From contig JAUKVZ010000002.1 of assembly GCA_032355985.1 (NCBI GenBank), positions 496,001-560,000 of the forward strand: 64,000 nt of DNA, in the 5' to 3' direction. Positions within the stretch are counted from its first letter, which is position 1. Each line of letters begins with the position of its first letter. Origin of the DNA: Sarcodiotheca gaudichaudii (Eukaryota; Rhodophyta; Florideophyceae; Gigartinales; Solieriaceae). Shown here piece after piece: positions 46,042-55,400 of the stretch. The notes under the pieces are model-generated. The model saw nothing but the letters and a program-made list of their open reading frames with translations, was not told where the DNA came from and ran no database searches. Made by a program: the position numbers and the translations under genes.

Positions 46042-46518
46042 ATGAAGGCCCTCCCCTTGAGCGACACCCCACAGCGAACCATTCTTTTCGTTTGCACCGG
46101 AAATACGTGCAGAAGCCCCATGGCCGAGGCGCTCCTTCGTGATGCGCTCGATCGCCAGGGCATCAGCCCCGAGCGCGTGCGCGTCCTTTCGGCCGGCGTC
46201 AGCGCCGGGATCGGCAGTCCTGCAACGCCCGAGGCCATCGTCGCCCTTCGAAATCAGGGCATCGAGTCATTCGACCACACATCCAGACCTGCGACTCCTG
46301 ATCTGCTGGAGGCCGCGGACATCATCTACGGGCTTACGCCGGCTCACGTCGATGGCGTCAAGCACGTCCATCCGGCGATCGCTGAACGTGTCACGACGCT
46401 CGATCCCACCGGCGACGGCGTGCCCGATCCGATCGGCGGGCCGCAGTCCCTCTACGATGCGACGGCAAAACGGATTCGCACACTGATCGAGGCGCGCCTC
46501 GGGGAGATCATCGCATGA
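46042..46518 (+). CDS. Low-molecular-weight protein-tyrosine phosphatase
   Basis: 158 residues from ATG 46042. The P-loop TILFVCTGNTCRSPMAEALL holds the C(X)5R active site, and the C-terminal VTTLDPTGDGVPDPIGG holds the general acid Asp in the DP motif. In bacteria these enzymes dephosphorylate protein tyrosine or arginine residues, often controlling exopolysaccharide export or stress proteins. Arginine-phosphatase members carry a Thr after the first Gly of the P-loop as here (CTGNTCRS), so YwlE-like activity is possible. Overlaps rpiB by 4 bp (ATGA). Confidence 0.92.
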   Translation: MKALPLSDTPQRTILFVCTGNTCRSPMAEALLRDALDRQGISPERVRVLSAGVSAGIGSPATPEAIVALRNQGIESFDHTSRPATPDLLEAADIIYGLTPAHVDGVKHVHPAIAERVTTLDPTGDGVPDPIGGPQSLYDATAKRIRTLIEARLGEIIA

Positions 46519-46979
46519 AAATCGCTCTGGGCGCAGATCATCGAGGTGTCGAGGCGCTGGATCTCGTCAAGAGCCAGCTCAAGAAGGGCGGCCACGAGAT
46601 CGCCTTTGTCAAAGCGCCTGAAAGCGGCTCCTGCGACTATCCGGACAGCGCGTACGCCGTCAGCAAACTCGTCGGCGATGGTGAAGTCGATCGCGGGATT
46701 CTTGTGTGCGGCTCGGGCATCGGCATGAGCATCGCGGCCAACAAGGTTGATGGCGTTCGCGCGGCGCTGGTCTCCGATCCGTTTGCCGCCGAAATGAGTC
46801 GAGCCCATAACGACGCCAATGTCCTTTGCCTCTCGGCGGACTTTCTCGAGGGTCCGGTGATCCGTGAGATTGTCGATCGCTGGATGGGCCGGGACTTCGA
46901 AGGCGGGCGTCATGGGCGTCGCGTGCGGAAAATTCGGGCGATTGAGCAGGGAGAGGACCCGACATCGATCGTTGAGTGA
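46515..46979 (+). CDS. rpiB: Ribose-5-phosphate isomerase B
   Basis: 154 residues. KIALGADHRGVEALDLVKSQL opens the RpiB/LacAB fold. DYPDSAYAVSKLVGDGEVDRG, then ILVCGSGIGMSIAANKVDGV with the catalytic Cys and anion-binding loop, and SRAHNDANVLCLSADF follow. It interconverts ribose 5-phosphate and ribulose 5-phosphate. Gene order phosphatase-rpiB is common in bacteria. Ends 98 bp before the coiled-coil gene, a gap in which I saw no promoter. Confidence 0.96.
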   Translation: MKIALGADHRGVEALDLVKSQLKKGGHEIAFVKAPESGSCDYPDSAYAVSKLVGDGEVDRGILVCGSGIGMSIAANKVDGVRAALVSDPFAAEMSRAHNDANVLCLSADFLEGPVIREIVDRWMGRDFEGGRHGRRVRKIRAIEQGEDPTSIVE

Positions 46980-47077
46980 AACACGGCCTGCCCTCAGGCG
47001 TACCATCCTTGTGGTGGGCGGGGCCTCCAGATCGCCCTTTCCGGGACGCCGCGAACTCGAATCCGGAGCGTGCTTCC

Positions 47078-48772
47078 GTGAATGACATTCGCCAACTTCT
47101 GCGAAGAGCCTTTCTTCGCATGCTCGGCGGCCGCGTGATCAGCGCGTGGGTTATCGCGCTTGCGGCTGCCGCCGGCCTTCTGTGCGTGCTCCTGTTCACG
47201 CAGCGGCTGCTTGCCTTTGAGATTGACTGGCGTCTGACGTGGCTTTCAGCGATTGCCGCCTCCGTCGGCGCTGCGATCGCCTGGGCGCTGATCCGCCGAC
47301 CCGATACTGCGGAAGTCGCCCGCGCCGTCGACGAGCGCGCCGCCCTTCGCGAGACGCTGAGCACGGCGTTGTGTGTCGAGCGCCAGAGTGATCCGTGGAG
47401 CGTCGCGACGGTCAACAAGGCCGCGGAGGCGTCGAAGCGCGTGATTGTGCGCCAGGCATTTCCCGTCACGTCGCCGCGCTTCTGGAAAGCGCCGCTTCTT
47501 GCGATCGCCGTCTTTGCGCTGCTTGCGCTGGCCATGCCGCAGTGGGATGTGCTGGGCGCTCTGGCCGAGCGCGAAGAAAAACAGGCGAAGCAGGAAGAGT
47601 TGATGAAGACCGTCTCATTCGTCGACTCAGAGCAGGAGGAACTGCGCAAGCTGCTCGAGCAGACGGGCGATCAGGAGCTGGAGGATGAGCTTGCTGATCC
47701 GGAAGGCGCTCCCGAGCCGCAGTCGCCTGAGGAGGTGAAGCGCCGGGCCATCAAGAAACTGACGAGCGTGAAGGATCGCCTTGAGGAGATGCGCCAGAGC
47801 GCCGAGGGTCAGCGGCATGATGCGCTGAAGCAGAAGATGAGCATGCTGCGTCAGCCCGGACCCGGCCCGCTCAACGATGTCATCTCCGAACTGCAGAAGG
47901 GCAACTTCGCCGGCGCCATGGCGCAGCTTGAGGAGCTTCAGAAGAAGATCGCCAATGGCGAGCTCTCTGAAGAGCAGACGAAGCAGCTTGCTGAGCAGAT
48001 GCAACAGATGGCTGAGCAGTTGCAGAAGCTTGCCGAGGATCGTGCGGCACTGGCTGACAAACTCGAATCACTTGGGCTCGATGGCGCGCTGGCTTCCGAC
48101 CCTGATGCGCTGCAGAAGGCGCTTGATCAGATGGATGGCCTGACCAACGAGCAGAAGCAGGCGATCATGGAGATGGCGCAGGGCATGCAGAAGGCCTGCG
48201 AGAATCTCGGCGAGATGGGCCAGATGATGGCGCAGTGCGCCGGCGGCGCCGGAGATGGTCAGGGCATGGGCGAACTGGGCGAAATGCTCGGCGAGATGGA
48301 AATGCTTGAAGGCGAGATGGCCGCCTGTGATGCGGGGCTCGGCAAGTGCAGAGGCGCACTGTCGCAGCTTGGTCAGGGCCTTGGCGCATCGCAATCGATC
48401 TTCACGATCCCGCGCAAGGGTCAGGGGCAGGGCAATCGCGGGCAGGCGAATGGCGCGCCGGGCAGCGTGGAAGAAGCTGACTACAACACGACCAAGGAAA
48501 AGGCCATCGGCAAAACGCAGGCAGGGCCAATCATTGGCGAACGCCTCGTGCAGGAAGGGCAGGTCGTCGGCGAGTCTCGCGCTGAGTATGTCGATGTCGT
48601 TCGCGCCGGCGATGAAGCAGCGCGCGAAGCGATCGATGACAATGTCATCCCGCGCGAGTATCACGACTCCGTGAAGCGATATTTCGGGCGCCTGCAGTCC
48701 AAGGTTGAAGCCGAGAAGGCATCGACCGGCGGCGCATCAACCGATGGCGACACGCCGCAGGAGAAAGAGTGA
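47078..48772 (+). CDS. Membrane-anchored coiled-coil protein
   Basis: About 564 residues from GTG 47078, with GGAG 9 bp before it. The frame is open up to 46976 but that part lies inside rpiB. Two or three N-terminal helices (ISAWVIALAAAAGLLCVLLF; LTWLSAIAASVGAAIAWALI; FWKAPLLAIAVFALLALAMP) are separated by RRPDTAEVARAVDERAALRE, a layout like planctomycete DUF4175-type proteins. A long Glu/Gln/Met-rich coiled coil spans about residues 190-440 (EEQTKQLAEQMQQMAEQLQK), then a Gly-rich linker and a short C-terminal domain (VVGESRAEYVDVVRAGDEAA). It heads the seven-gene module and overlaps the next gene by GTGA. Confidence 0.72.
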   Translation: MNDIRQLLRRAFLRMLGGRVISAWVIALAAAAGLLCVLLFTQRLLAFEIDWRLTWLSAIAASVGAAIAWALIRRPDTAEVARAVDERAALRETLSTALCVERQSDPWSVATVNKAAEASKRVIVRQAFPVTSPRFWKAPLLAIAVFALLALAMPQWDVLGALAEREEKQAKQEELMKTVSFVDSEQEELRKLLEQTGDQELEDELADPEGAPEPQSPEEVKRRAIKKLTSVKDRLEEMRQSAEGQRHDALKQKMSMLRQPGPGPLNDVISELQKGNFAGAMAQLEELQKKIANGELSEEQTKQLAEQMQQMAEQLQKLAEDRAALADKLESLGLDGALASDPDALQKALDQMDGLTNEQKQAIMEMAQGMQKACENLGEMGQMMAQCAGGAGDGQGMGELGEMLGEMEMLEGEMAACDAGLGKCRGALSQLGQGLGASQSIFTIPRKGQGQGNRGQANGAPGSVEEADYNTTKEKAIGKTQAGPIIGERLVQEGQVVGESRAEYVDVVRAGDEAAREAIDDNVIPREYHDSVKRYFGRLQSKVEAEKASTGGASTDGDTPQEKE

Positions 48773-49833
48773 TTCGACACTTCGCTTCGTCCGTCATGCT
48801 GCGTTGTGCGCTGCTCGGGTTGCTTGTCAGTTCGCTTGCGCTTCAGACCGGCTGCGGCGATGCGCGGCAGGGAGATGATGGCCGCGAAGTGGTGCTCTAT
48901 TACTCCGCGGATGATCACGTCGCCCGCCCGATCATCGAGAAGTTCGAGCGTGATACAGGCATTCGCGTCCTCGCCACGGGCGACACGGAAGCGACGAAGA
49001 CGACCGGACTTGTCCAGCGCATTCGCGCCGAAAAGGAAAAGCCGCTGGCGGATGTCTTCTGGTCCAGCGAAGTCTTTATGACGGATCGACTGGCCGAAGA
49101 AGGTCTGCTGGCGCCGCATACGGGCGCCGAGGCGGATGCGCGGCCTGAAGAGTTCCGTCATCCCGATCGGCTCTGGCATGGCTTTGCGCCGCGAGCGCGT
49201 GTGCTCGTCTACAACTCCGATCGCATCGATCCCAACGCCATTCCGACGCGTCTCATCGACCTTCCTTCCATGGCGCAGCGCGGGCGCGTGGTCATCGCTC
49301 GGCCGCAGTTCGGCACCACGCGAGGCCACTTCGGCTTTCTCTACGAGACATGGGGCGAAGACACATTTCGCGCCTGGCTCGAGGCGCTGGAGGCTCTTGA
49401 TGTTCGCTTCCTTGATGGCAACGCCACCGTTGTGCGCGCCGTCGCATCCGGCGAAGCGGATCTTGGGTTGACTGACACCGATGATGTCTGGGCCGGGCAG
49501 CGCAACGGCTGGCCCGTCGATCTCATCTTCAGCACGCACGGCTTGCGCGCTGATGACACGATCGGGCCGATGCTGATTCCCAATACGGCGGCCGCCATCG
49601 CGGGCGGGCCGCATCCGGAGGAAGCCGCGGCTCTCATCGAGTATCTGCTTGGCGCGCAGGTCGAGCGCATGCTTGCTGAGAGTGATTCACACAACATTCC
49701 GACGCGCCCGGCGCTTGCCGCGGAGTTCATCGAGTACGCCCTTCCGACACCCGCGGCGCCCATGAGCGCCAGTGATGTGGCCGACTCGATGACGCCGGCG
49801 CTTGATGTGTATGACGAGGTCTTCGGAGGGTGA
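48769..49833 (+). CDS. Iron-type ABC transporter substrate-binding lipoprotein
   Basis: 354 residues starting at GTG 48769 inside the previous stop. Signal peptide with lipobox (LALQTGC). The mature part is a class II periplasmic-binding fold of the Fe(III)/Fbp type: VVLYYSADDHVARPIIEKFE, ADVFWSSEVFMTDRLAEEGL, GRVVIARPQFGTTRGHFGFL, VASGEADLGLTDTDDVW, and IPNTAAAIAGGPHPEEAAA. Iron or another metal/anion is the likely ligand, but the usual paired Tyr residues of FbpA could not be confirmed by eye. Overlaps the permease fusion by GTGA. Confidence 0.82.
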   Translation: MIRHFASSVMLRCALLGLLVSSLALQTGCGDARQGDDGREVVLYYSADDHVARPIIEKFERDTGIRVLATGDTEATKTTGLVQRIRAEKEKPLADVFWSSEVFMTDRLAEEGLLAPHTGAEADARPEEFRHPDRLWHGFAPRARVLVYNSDRIDPNAIPTRLIDLPSMAQRGRVVIARPQFGTTRGHFGFLYETWGEDTFRAWLEALEALDVRFLDGNATVVRAVASGEADLGLTDTDDVWAGQRNGWPVDLIFSTHGLRADDTIGPMLIPNTAAAIAGGPHPEEAAALIEYLLGAQVERMLAESDSHNIPTRPALAAEFIEYALPTPAAPMSASDVADSMTPALDVYDEVFGG

Positions 49834-52439
49834 CTTCCGGCCGCGCGCCGTCGTCCGGGCGCGCAGCGCCTGCGATACTCAGCGCAGGCTTGTGCGCTGT
49901 GTGCGTCATCATCCCCCTGCTTGGATTTTGCCGCGCGATTTTTGTTGATGGCGGCGCGTTGGAATGGACGCCCAATCTCAATCGTGCGGCGCCGCTGCTT
50001 CTCAAGACTGCGGGCGTCGCCCTGCTCATCGGCGCCCTGGCCACAGTTCTGGCGGCGCCCGTCGGCTGGCGATTGCGTCATGCCCGGCCGGCGACCGGCG
50101 CGATCGTGCTTGCGCCGCTGCTCCTGCCCAACTACATCGTCTACAGCGCTTGGGGTCTGCTGCGGGCTCCGGGCACAACACTCGGCGACGCGCTTGCGAA
50201 CTCGTCGCCTGAAGTCATCAAAGCCGCATCATTTACCCAGGCGATCGGTGGGCTGGCGCTGTGGGCGTGGCCCATCGGCGCGATCATCATCGGCGCCGGC
50301 GCGCGAGCCATTGACAGCGCTTCGATTGACGCCCTGCGCGTCTGCGGCGCGGGGCGCGTTCGTTCAGCCATTGCGATCCTCAATATGCTTCGCGCCAGTC
50401 TTGCATGGAGCATTGGCGTCATCGCGCTGCTCATGCTCTCAAGCGCCGTGCCGCTGCATGTGGCGCAGATTGAGACATATGCCATCGAAGTGTGGCGCAC
50501 GCTTGATGAATCCGGCGGCTCCCCTGCCGCGTTGGCCAGCGCATCGCCGCTGGTGCTGATCGCGATCGTCGCCGGCTGGCTGCTCGGCTCGCGCCTGCTT
50601 CGGGCGCCGAGTTTTGAGCCTGAGCAGCGGGAAGCCATTGAACATCAGTCGACGCGCGCGACATTGATCTACACGTGCATCCTCTGGCTCATTTCCGTCA
50701 TCGCGCCGCTCACGCTGTTCCTCACGAATCTTCGAGAGACAGGCTCGCTTGTCAGGTTCTGGCGTTACTCGGGTGATGCAGTCGCATACAGCGCCATCAC
50801 GGCGATGATCGTTGCGATCGCAGGCGCTGTCATCATGTTTTCGATGAGCGCGGCGCTTTCCGGCGCTTCGAACGGCGCACGACGGATGCTGTGCGCCGTA
50901 TCGCTTCGTGTGTGGATCATCCTCGCCCTGCTGCCGGGTGTGCTGATCGGTGCGTCGCTGCAGCGCGCTGCGATCTTCGACGGGCTCTCGTGGATCTCAA
51001 CGACACGGTTCGGCGTCGTGCTGAGCCATGTCATCCGCTTCGGCGCGGTTGCCGCGATCGCGGGCTGGTGGATGGCTGGCGCCGAGCCGCGCGCCCTTGT
51101 CGAAGCGCGAAGAGTCACGGGTGACGACAGTCTCCGAGCGTGGTTCCGCACCAGCGGCGTCCTGCAGCTTGGCGCGCTTTTCGGCGTCGCGATGGGCTGC
51201 TTTGCGCTGAGTCTGCATGAGATCGAGGCGGCCGTCACGCTCTCTCCACCGGGCGCCGCCAACCTCAGCCGGCGCATTCTTGATCAACTCCACTATCTTC
51301 GCATGGAGGAGCTCAACGCCGCTGGCGCCGGCATGCTCTTTCTGGGGCTCTTTCTCGGCATGATCGCATTGCTTGCCACATCGCGCACCTGGACGAAGCT
51401 GCGGCGGATTGCGCCGAGTGTTGTCCTGCTGCTCGCGCCGCTGCTGCTGATCGCCTGCGACTCCGGCCGCACGCAGCCCGGCGATGTGATCCGCGTCGAT
51501 GTGCAGATCGGCGAGACGGGACGCGCGCCCGGCCAGTTCATCTATCCGCGCGCCATCGACGCCGATGGCCAGTCGCTGTGGATCATCGACAAGACGGGAC
51601 GCGTCCAGCGACTGAGCGCCGAAGGCGAGCAACTGCTCGAGTGGGCGCTTCCCAGCATCGACAATGGCTTTCCAGTCGGCATCACCTGCGCGCCGGATGG
51701 CCTGATCTACATCGCCGATACGCATCAGCATCGCGTCCTTGCGCTGACGCCGCCGGAGAGGCCCGATGGCGAATATCAGATCGCATTTCAGTTCGGCGCG
51801 TATGGCGATGGCGACGGGGAGTTTTATTACACAACTGATGTCGCCGTGCAGATCGCTGATGATGGCGTCACGCCGAAGCGATACTTCGTCGGCGAGTATG
51901 GCGGCAACGATCGCATCTCCGTCTTTGACGCCGATCGAAACTTTCTCTTTTCTTTCGGCACGCCCGGCACAAGCGAGAGCGCCGCGTCGATCCAGTTCCA
52001 GCGCCCGCAGTCGCTCGCCTTCGATCAGGATGCGGATGAACTCATCGTCGCCGACGCCATCAACCATCGCGTCGGCCGATTCACCGCCGATGGCGAGCTG
52101 ATCGCCTGGTATGGACGCCCCGGCGCTGCGCCCGGATCGGAAGATGGCGCGTTCAATCATCCCTATGGCGTGACGCTGATCGGCGATCGACGTGCGCTGG
52201 TCGCCGAGTTCGGCAATAATCGTGTGCAGATGATTGATCTCGACACCGGCGCCGGGCTTGGAACCTACGGCCGCGCAGGACGCGCCGAAGGCGAGCTTGC
52301 GTATCCATGGGGCATCGCGCATCTCGATGGCGTCGCGTATGTTCTTGACAGCGGCAACAATCGCGCGCTGGGCTTCCGTCCTGCCGCGAATCCAACCGGC
52401 GCCCGCGCCTCGGGCCATGATGAGGACATCGCCGGATGA
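49830..52439 (+). CDS. Double ABC permease fused to an NHL beta-propeller
   Basis: 869 residues. Residues 1-520 hold about twelve helices in two permease halves, as in FbpB/ThiP-type importers. The first half contains DALRVCGAGRVRSAIAILN (near 168-186) and the second EARRVTGDDSLRAWFRTSG (425-443), both in the place of the EAA loop that touches the ATPase. A hydrophobic stretch (VVLLLAPLLLIAC) ends at Cys543 in a lipobox-like LIAC. Residues 545-869 form an NHL-type propeller with repeats such as GQFIYPRAIDADGQSLWIID, FNHPYGVTLIGDRRALVAEF and LAYPWGIAHLDGVAYVLDSG. GGAGG abuts the GTG start, so a later start (TTG/GTG near 49887-49899) is possible. No ATPase is encoded nearby. Confidence 0.8.
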   Translation: MTSGRAPSSGRAAPAILSAGLCAVCVIIPLLGFCRAIFVDGGALEWTPNLNRAAPLLLKTAGVALLIGALATVLAAPVGWRLRHARPATGAIVLAPLLLPNYIVYSAWGLLRAPGTTLGDALANSSPEVIKAASFTQAIGGLALWAWPIGAIIIGAGARAIDSASIDALRVCGAGRVRSAIAILNMLRASLAWSIGVIALLMLSSAVPLHVAQIETYAIEVWRTLDESGGSPAALASASPLVLIAIVAGWLLGSRLLRAPSFEPEQREAIEHQSTRATLIYTCILWLISVIAPLTLFLTNLRETGSLVRFWRYSGDAVAYSAITAMIVAIAGAVIMFSMSAALSGASNGARRMLCAVSLRVWIILALLPGVLIGASLQRAAIFDGLSWISTTRFGVVLSHVIRFGAVAAIAGWWMAGAEPRALVEARRVTGDDSLRAWFRTSGVLQLGALFGVAMGCFALSLHEIEAAVTLSPPGAANLSRRILDQLHYLRMEELNAAGAGMLFLGLFLGMIALLATSRTWTKLRRIAPSVVLLLAPLLLIACDSGRTQPGDVIRVDVQIGETGRAPGQFIYPRAIDADGQSLWIIDKTGRVQRLSAEGEQLLEWALPSIDNGFPVGITCAPDGLIYIADTHQHRVLALTPPERPDGEYQIAFQFGAYGDGDGEFYYTTDVAVQIADDGVTPKRYFVGEYGGNDRISVFDADRNFLFSFGTPGTSESAASIQFQRPQSLAFDQDADELIVADAINHRVGRFTADGELIAWYGRPGAAPGSEDGAFNHPYGVTLIGDRRALVAEFGNNRVQMIDLDTGAGLGTYGRAGRAEGELAYPWGIAHLDGVAYVLDSGNNRALGFRPAANPTGARASGHDEDIAG

Positions 52440-55400
52440 CCATCGGCCCGATCCAGTTTGATCAGCCCGTGTGGCTCGTCCTCGCGCCGCTTCTGTGGGT
52501 GTGCGCCTGGCTGATCGCGCGCAAGAGCCTGACGGGCCTGCACACGATCACGCGGCGCACGGCTCTTGCGCTGCGCTACATCGTCATTGGCGCCATCGCC
52601 TTCGCCCTGGCCGAACCCAACTGGCGCACGCCGAGTGAAGATGTCACCGTCATGGTCGTGCTCGATGAGAGCGCCTCCATGCCGCCCGGCGCCGCCGACA
52701 GCGTGAAGGAGTACATCGGGCGCGCCGCGACCACCAGCGAGATCGGCGATCGTCTCGGCGTCGTCACCGTGGCCGAGCAACCCTTCGTGCAGCAGCTTCC
52801 AAGCCCGCGCGCGCGTGAGGTCATCGTTGATTACGTCGGCGGTCGCGAGGGCACCGATCTCGCTTCTGGCGTGCGCATGGCGATCGCCGTTTTGCCCAAG
52901 GACACCGCCGGGCGCATCGCCGTCTTCACGGATGGCAATGAAACCTCCGGCAGTTTGCTTAGCGCAGCGCAGGTCGCTGCCTCCAGCGGCGTGCCGATCG
53001 ATGTGCTGCCCATCGGCTACGACTTTGATCGAGAGATCATTCTCGAAAGCCTCATTGCTCCGCCCGCCGCCCGCGAAGGCCAGCCCATCAGCATTCGATT
53101 CGTCCTCAATGCGACACGCCCGACGCGCGGCCGTCTTTCGCTCTTGATCAACGATGCGCCGTACGACCTTGATCCTGACAGCGAAGGCGTCTCCGCGATT
53201 GTCGATCTCGACGAAGGCACGAATGTGCGCACCGTCACCATCATCGCCGGCAGACCGGGCGCCCAGCGATACGAGGGTTTCTTCGAGCCACTCGACTCTG
53301 ACGGCGACACGATCACGCAGAACAACGAAGCCTCCGCCGTCACCTTCATCGGCGGCGAAGGCCGCGTGCTCGTCTACGCCGATGACATCGACGCCGCGAC
53401 CGATCTCGTCAGCGCGTTGGAGAACTCCGCCTTTGAAGTGGATGTTCGCTCGACCACTGATGCGCACTCGTCACTCATCGAGCTTGGATCATTCGACGCC
53501 GTGGTGCTTGTCGATATCTCTGCCTACGCCTTCAGCGGCAAGCAGCAGGAGGAGCTGCGCGCGTACGTCCATGACCTCGGCGGCGGGCTGGTTGTCGTCG
53601 GCGGGCCCAACTCCTACGGCGCCGGCGGCTGGATTGGCTCGCCGCTGGCCGATGCGCTGCCAGTCAAGCTCGATCCGCCCGCCAAGCGTCAGATGCCTCG
53701 CGGCGCCCTGGCGCTGATCATGCATTCGTGTGAGATGCCGCAGGGCAACTTCTGGGGCAAGCAGACGGCGCTGGCCGCGATCGACACACTCAGCAGGCTC
53801 GATCTTGTCGGCGTGCTTGAATACAACTGGGGCGCCAATGGCTCTTACTGGGCGTATCCGATGGGGCCCAAGGGCGACGGCGCCGGCGCTCGTCGAGCGG
53901 TCAACAATCTCGTCTTCGGCGATATGCCAGACGTCTCAAGCGCGATGACCCTCGCGCTGCAAGGACTCGAAAAAGCTCAGGCCGGACAGAAGCACTGCAT
54001 CATTATCTCTGATGGCGATCCGGCGCCTCCCTCGCAACGGTTGCTCGATCAGTTTAAAGCTGCAGGCGTCACCATCAGCACCGTCGCCGTCTTTCCGCAT
54101 TCGTTCGGCATGAACAGCCCGGATGTCGGGAGGATGCGCGAGATCGCGGTGTACACCGGCGGGCAGTACTACACCATCCTCACGCAGGGTCAGCTTGCGA
54201 CATTGCCGCAGATTTTCACGAAGGAAGCGCAGACGATCCGGCGCTCCCTCATCTGGGAAGGCGATCCATTCCAGCCCGAGTTCATCAACATGGGCGCCGA
54301 ATCGCTTCGCGGCCTCGGCTCGTCCTTCCCGAAGATCAATGGCTACATCGTCACCGCCGATCGTGAGGGTCTTGCCGTCGTCTCACTGAAAGGCCCGGAA
54401 GGCGATCCCATTCACGCGCAGTGGCAGTATGGCCTGGGGCGCACCATCGCGTTCACATCGGATGCCGCGGCTCGCTGGGGTGTCGACTGGATCAACTGGA
54501 ACGGCTTCAACGCCTTCTGGGAGCAGCAGCTTCGCTGGGCCATGCGTCCGACAGGCTCGGCCAACGTGCGCATCAACACGCGCACCGATGGTGATGACAC
54601 CATCGTCACCATCGACGCCGTCACGACCGAAGGTGAACCGCTTAACTTCGCACAGACTTCGGCCCGCATCGTGGCGCCTGATGGCTCATCGGACGCGATG
54701 GAGCTTCGCCAGATCGGCGCGGGCCGCTATGAAGGCGTGTTTCAGTCCGACGATCCCGGCTCCTATCTCATCAACATGCGCTACAACGCTGCGTATGAGG
54801 ATCAGTCCGGGCAGCCGAAGATCGAACGCGGCTCGGCGCAGGCCGCCGTCACGCGGCCCGTCTCCAAGGAGCATCGCGTTCTCAAGGACAACGCTCCCCT
54901 GCTGGTCGATACGGCAAGCCGCACGAACGGGCGCGTGCTGGATCGCAATCCGCTCATCGCCGACTTCTTCTCGCGCGAAGGGTTGGAGATGCCGGTGGCG
55001 CTCAAGTCCATCTGGCTGGCGATCGCGGCGCTGGCGCTGGGCTTTTTCCTGACGGATGTCGCCGTGCGCCGCGTGCGCATCGATATCGGCGCCATCCGCG
55101 CCTCGATCCGCCGCGCCATGACCAAACGCGAAAAGGCGAGCGAGTCGCAGCTTGAAGCCCTGCGCACGGCGAAGAAAGTCACGCAATCCCGCGTCGAGCA
55201 GGCGCAGACGGTCGCGCAGGAGACCATCGAGAAAGCGCCGAAGGCGGACAGGAAGGCGAAGTTCGAAGCGAAGCCGGACGCCGAGCCCATCCAGATCCTC
55301 TCCAAACCCATCGAGGACAAGCCCGCGCCCGCTCCGAAGAAGCCTGCGAAACAGAGCGACGACGAGGAAGAGGGCGGCATGTCCCGCCTGATGAAGGCCA

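Noticed and set aside
46976-47077. Upstream extension of the coiled-coil gene into rpiB
   Set aside because: The frame is open but it runs out of frame over the end of rpiB and lacks a start with ribosome-binding sequence; GTG 47078 has GGAG at good distance.
50997-52418. Long open frames opposite the permease/NHL and VWA genes
   Set aside because: Same shadow effect; the plus-strand proteins show clear domains and overlaps typical of an operon.
49830-52439. Permease/NHL fusion as an assembly error
   Set aside because: A single open frame of 869 codons with normal codon use crosses the junction; no N or repeat is near it. It remains to be confirmed by reads.
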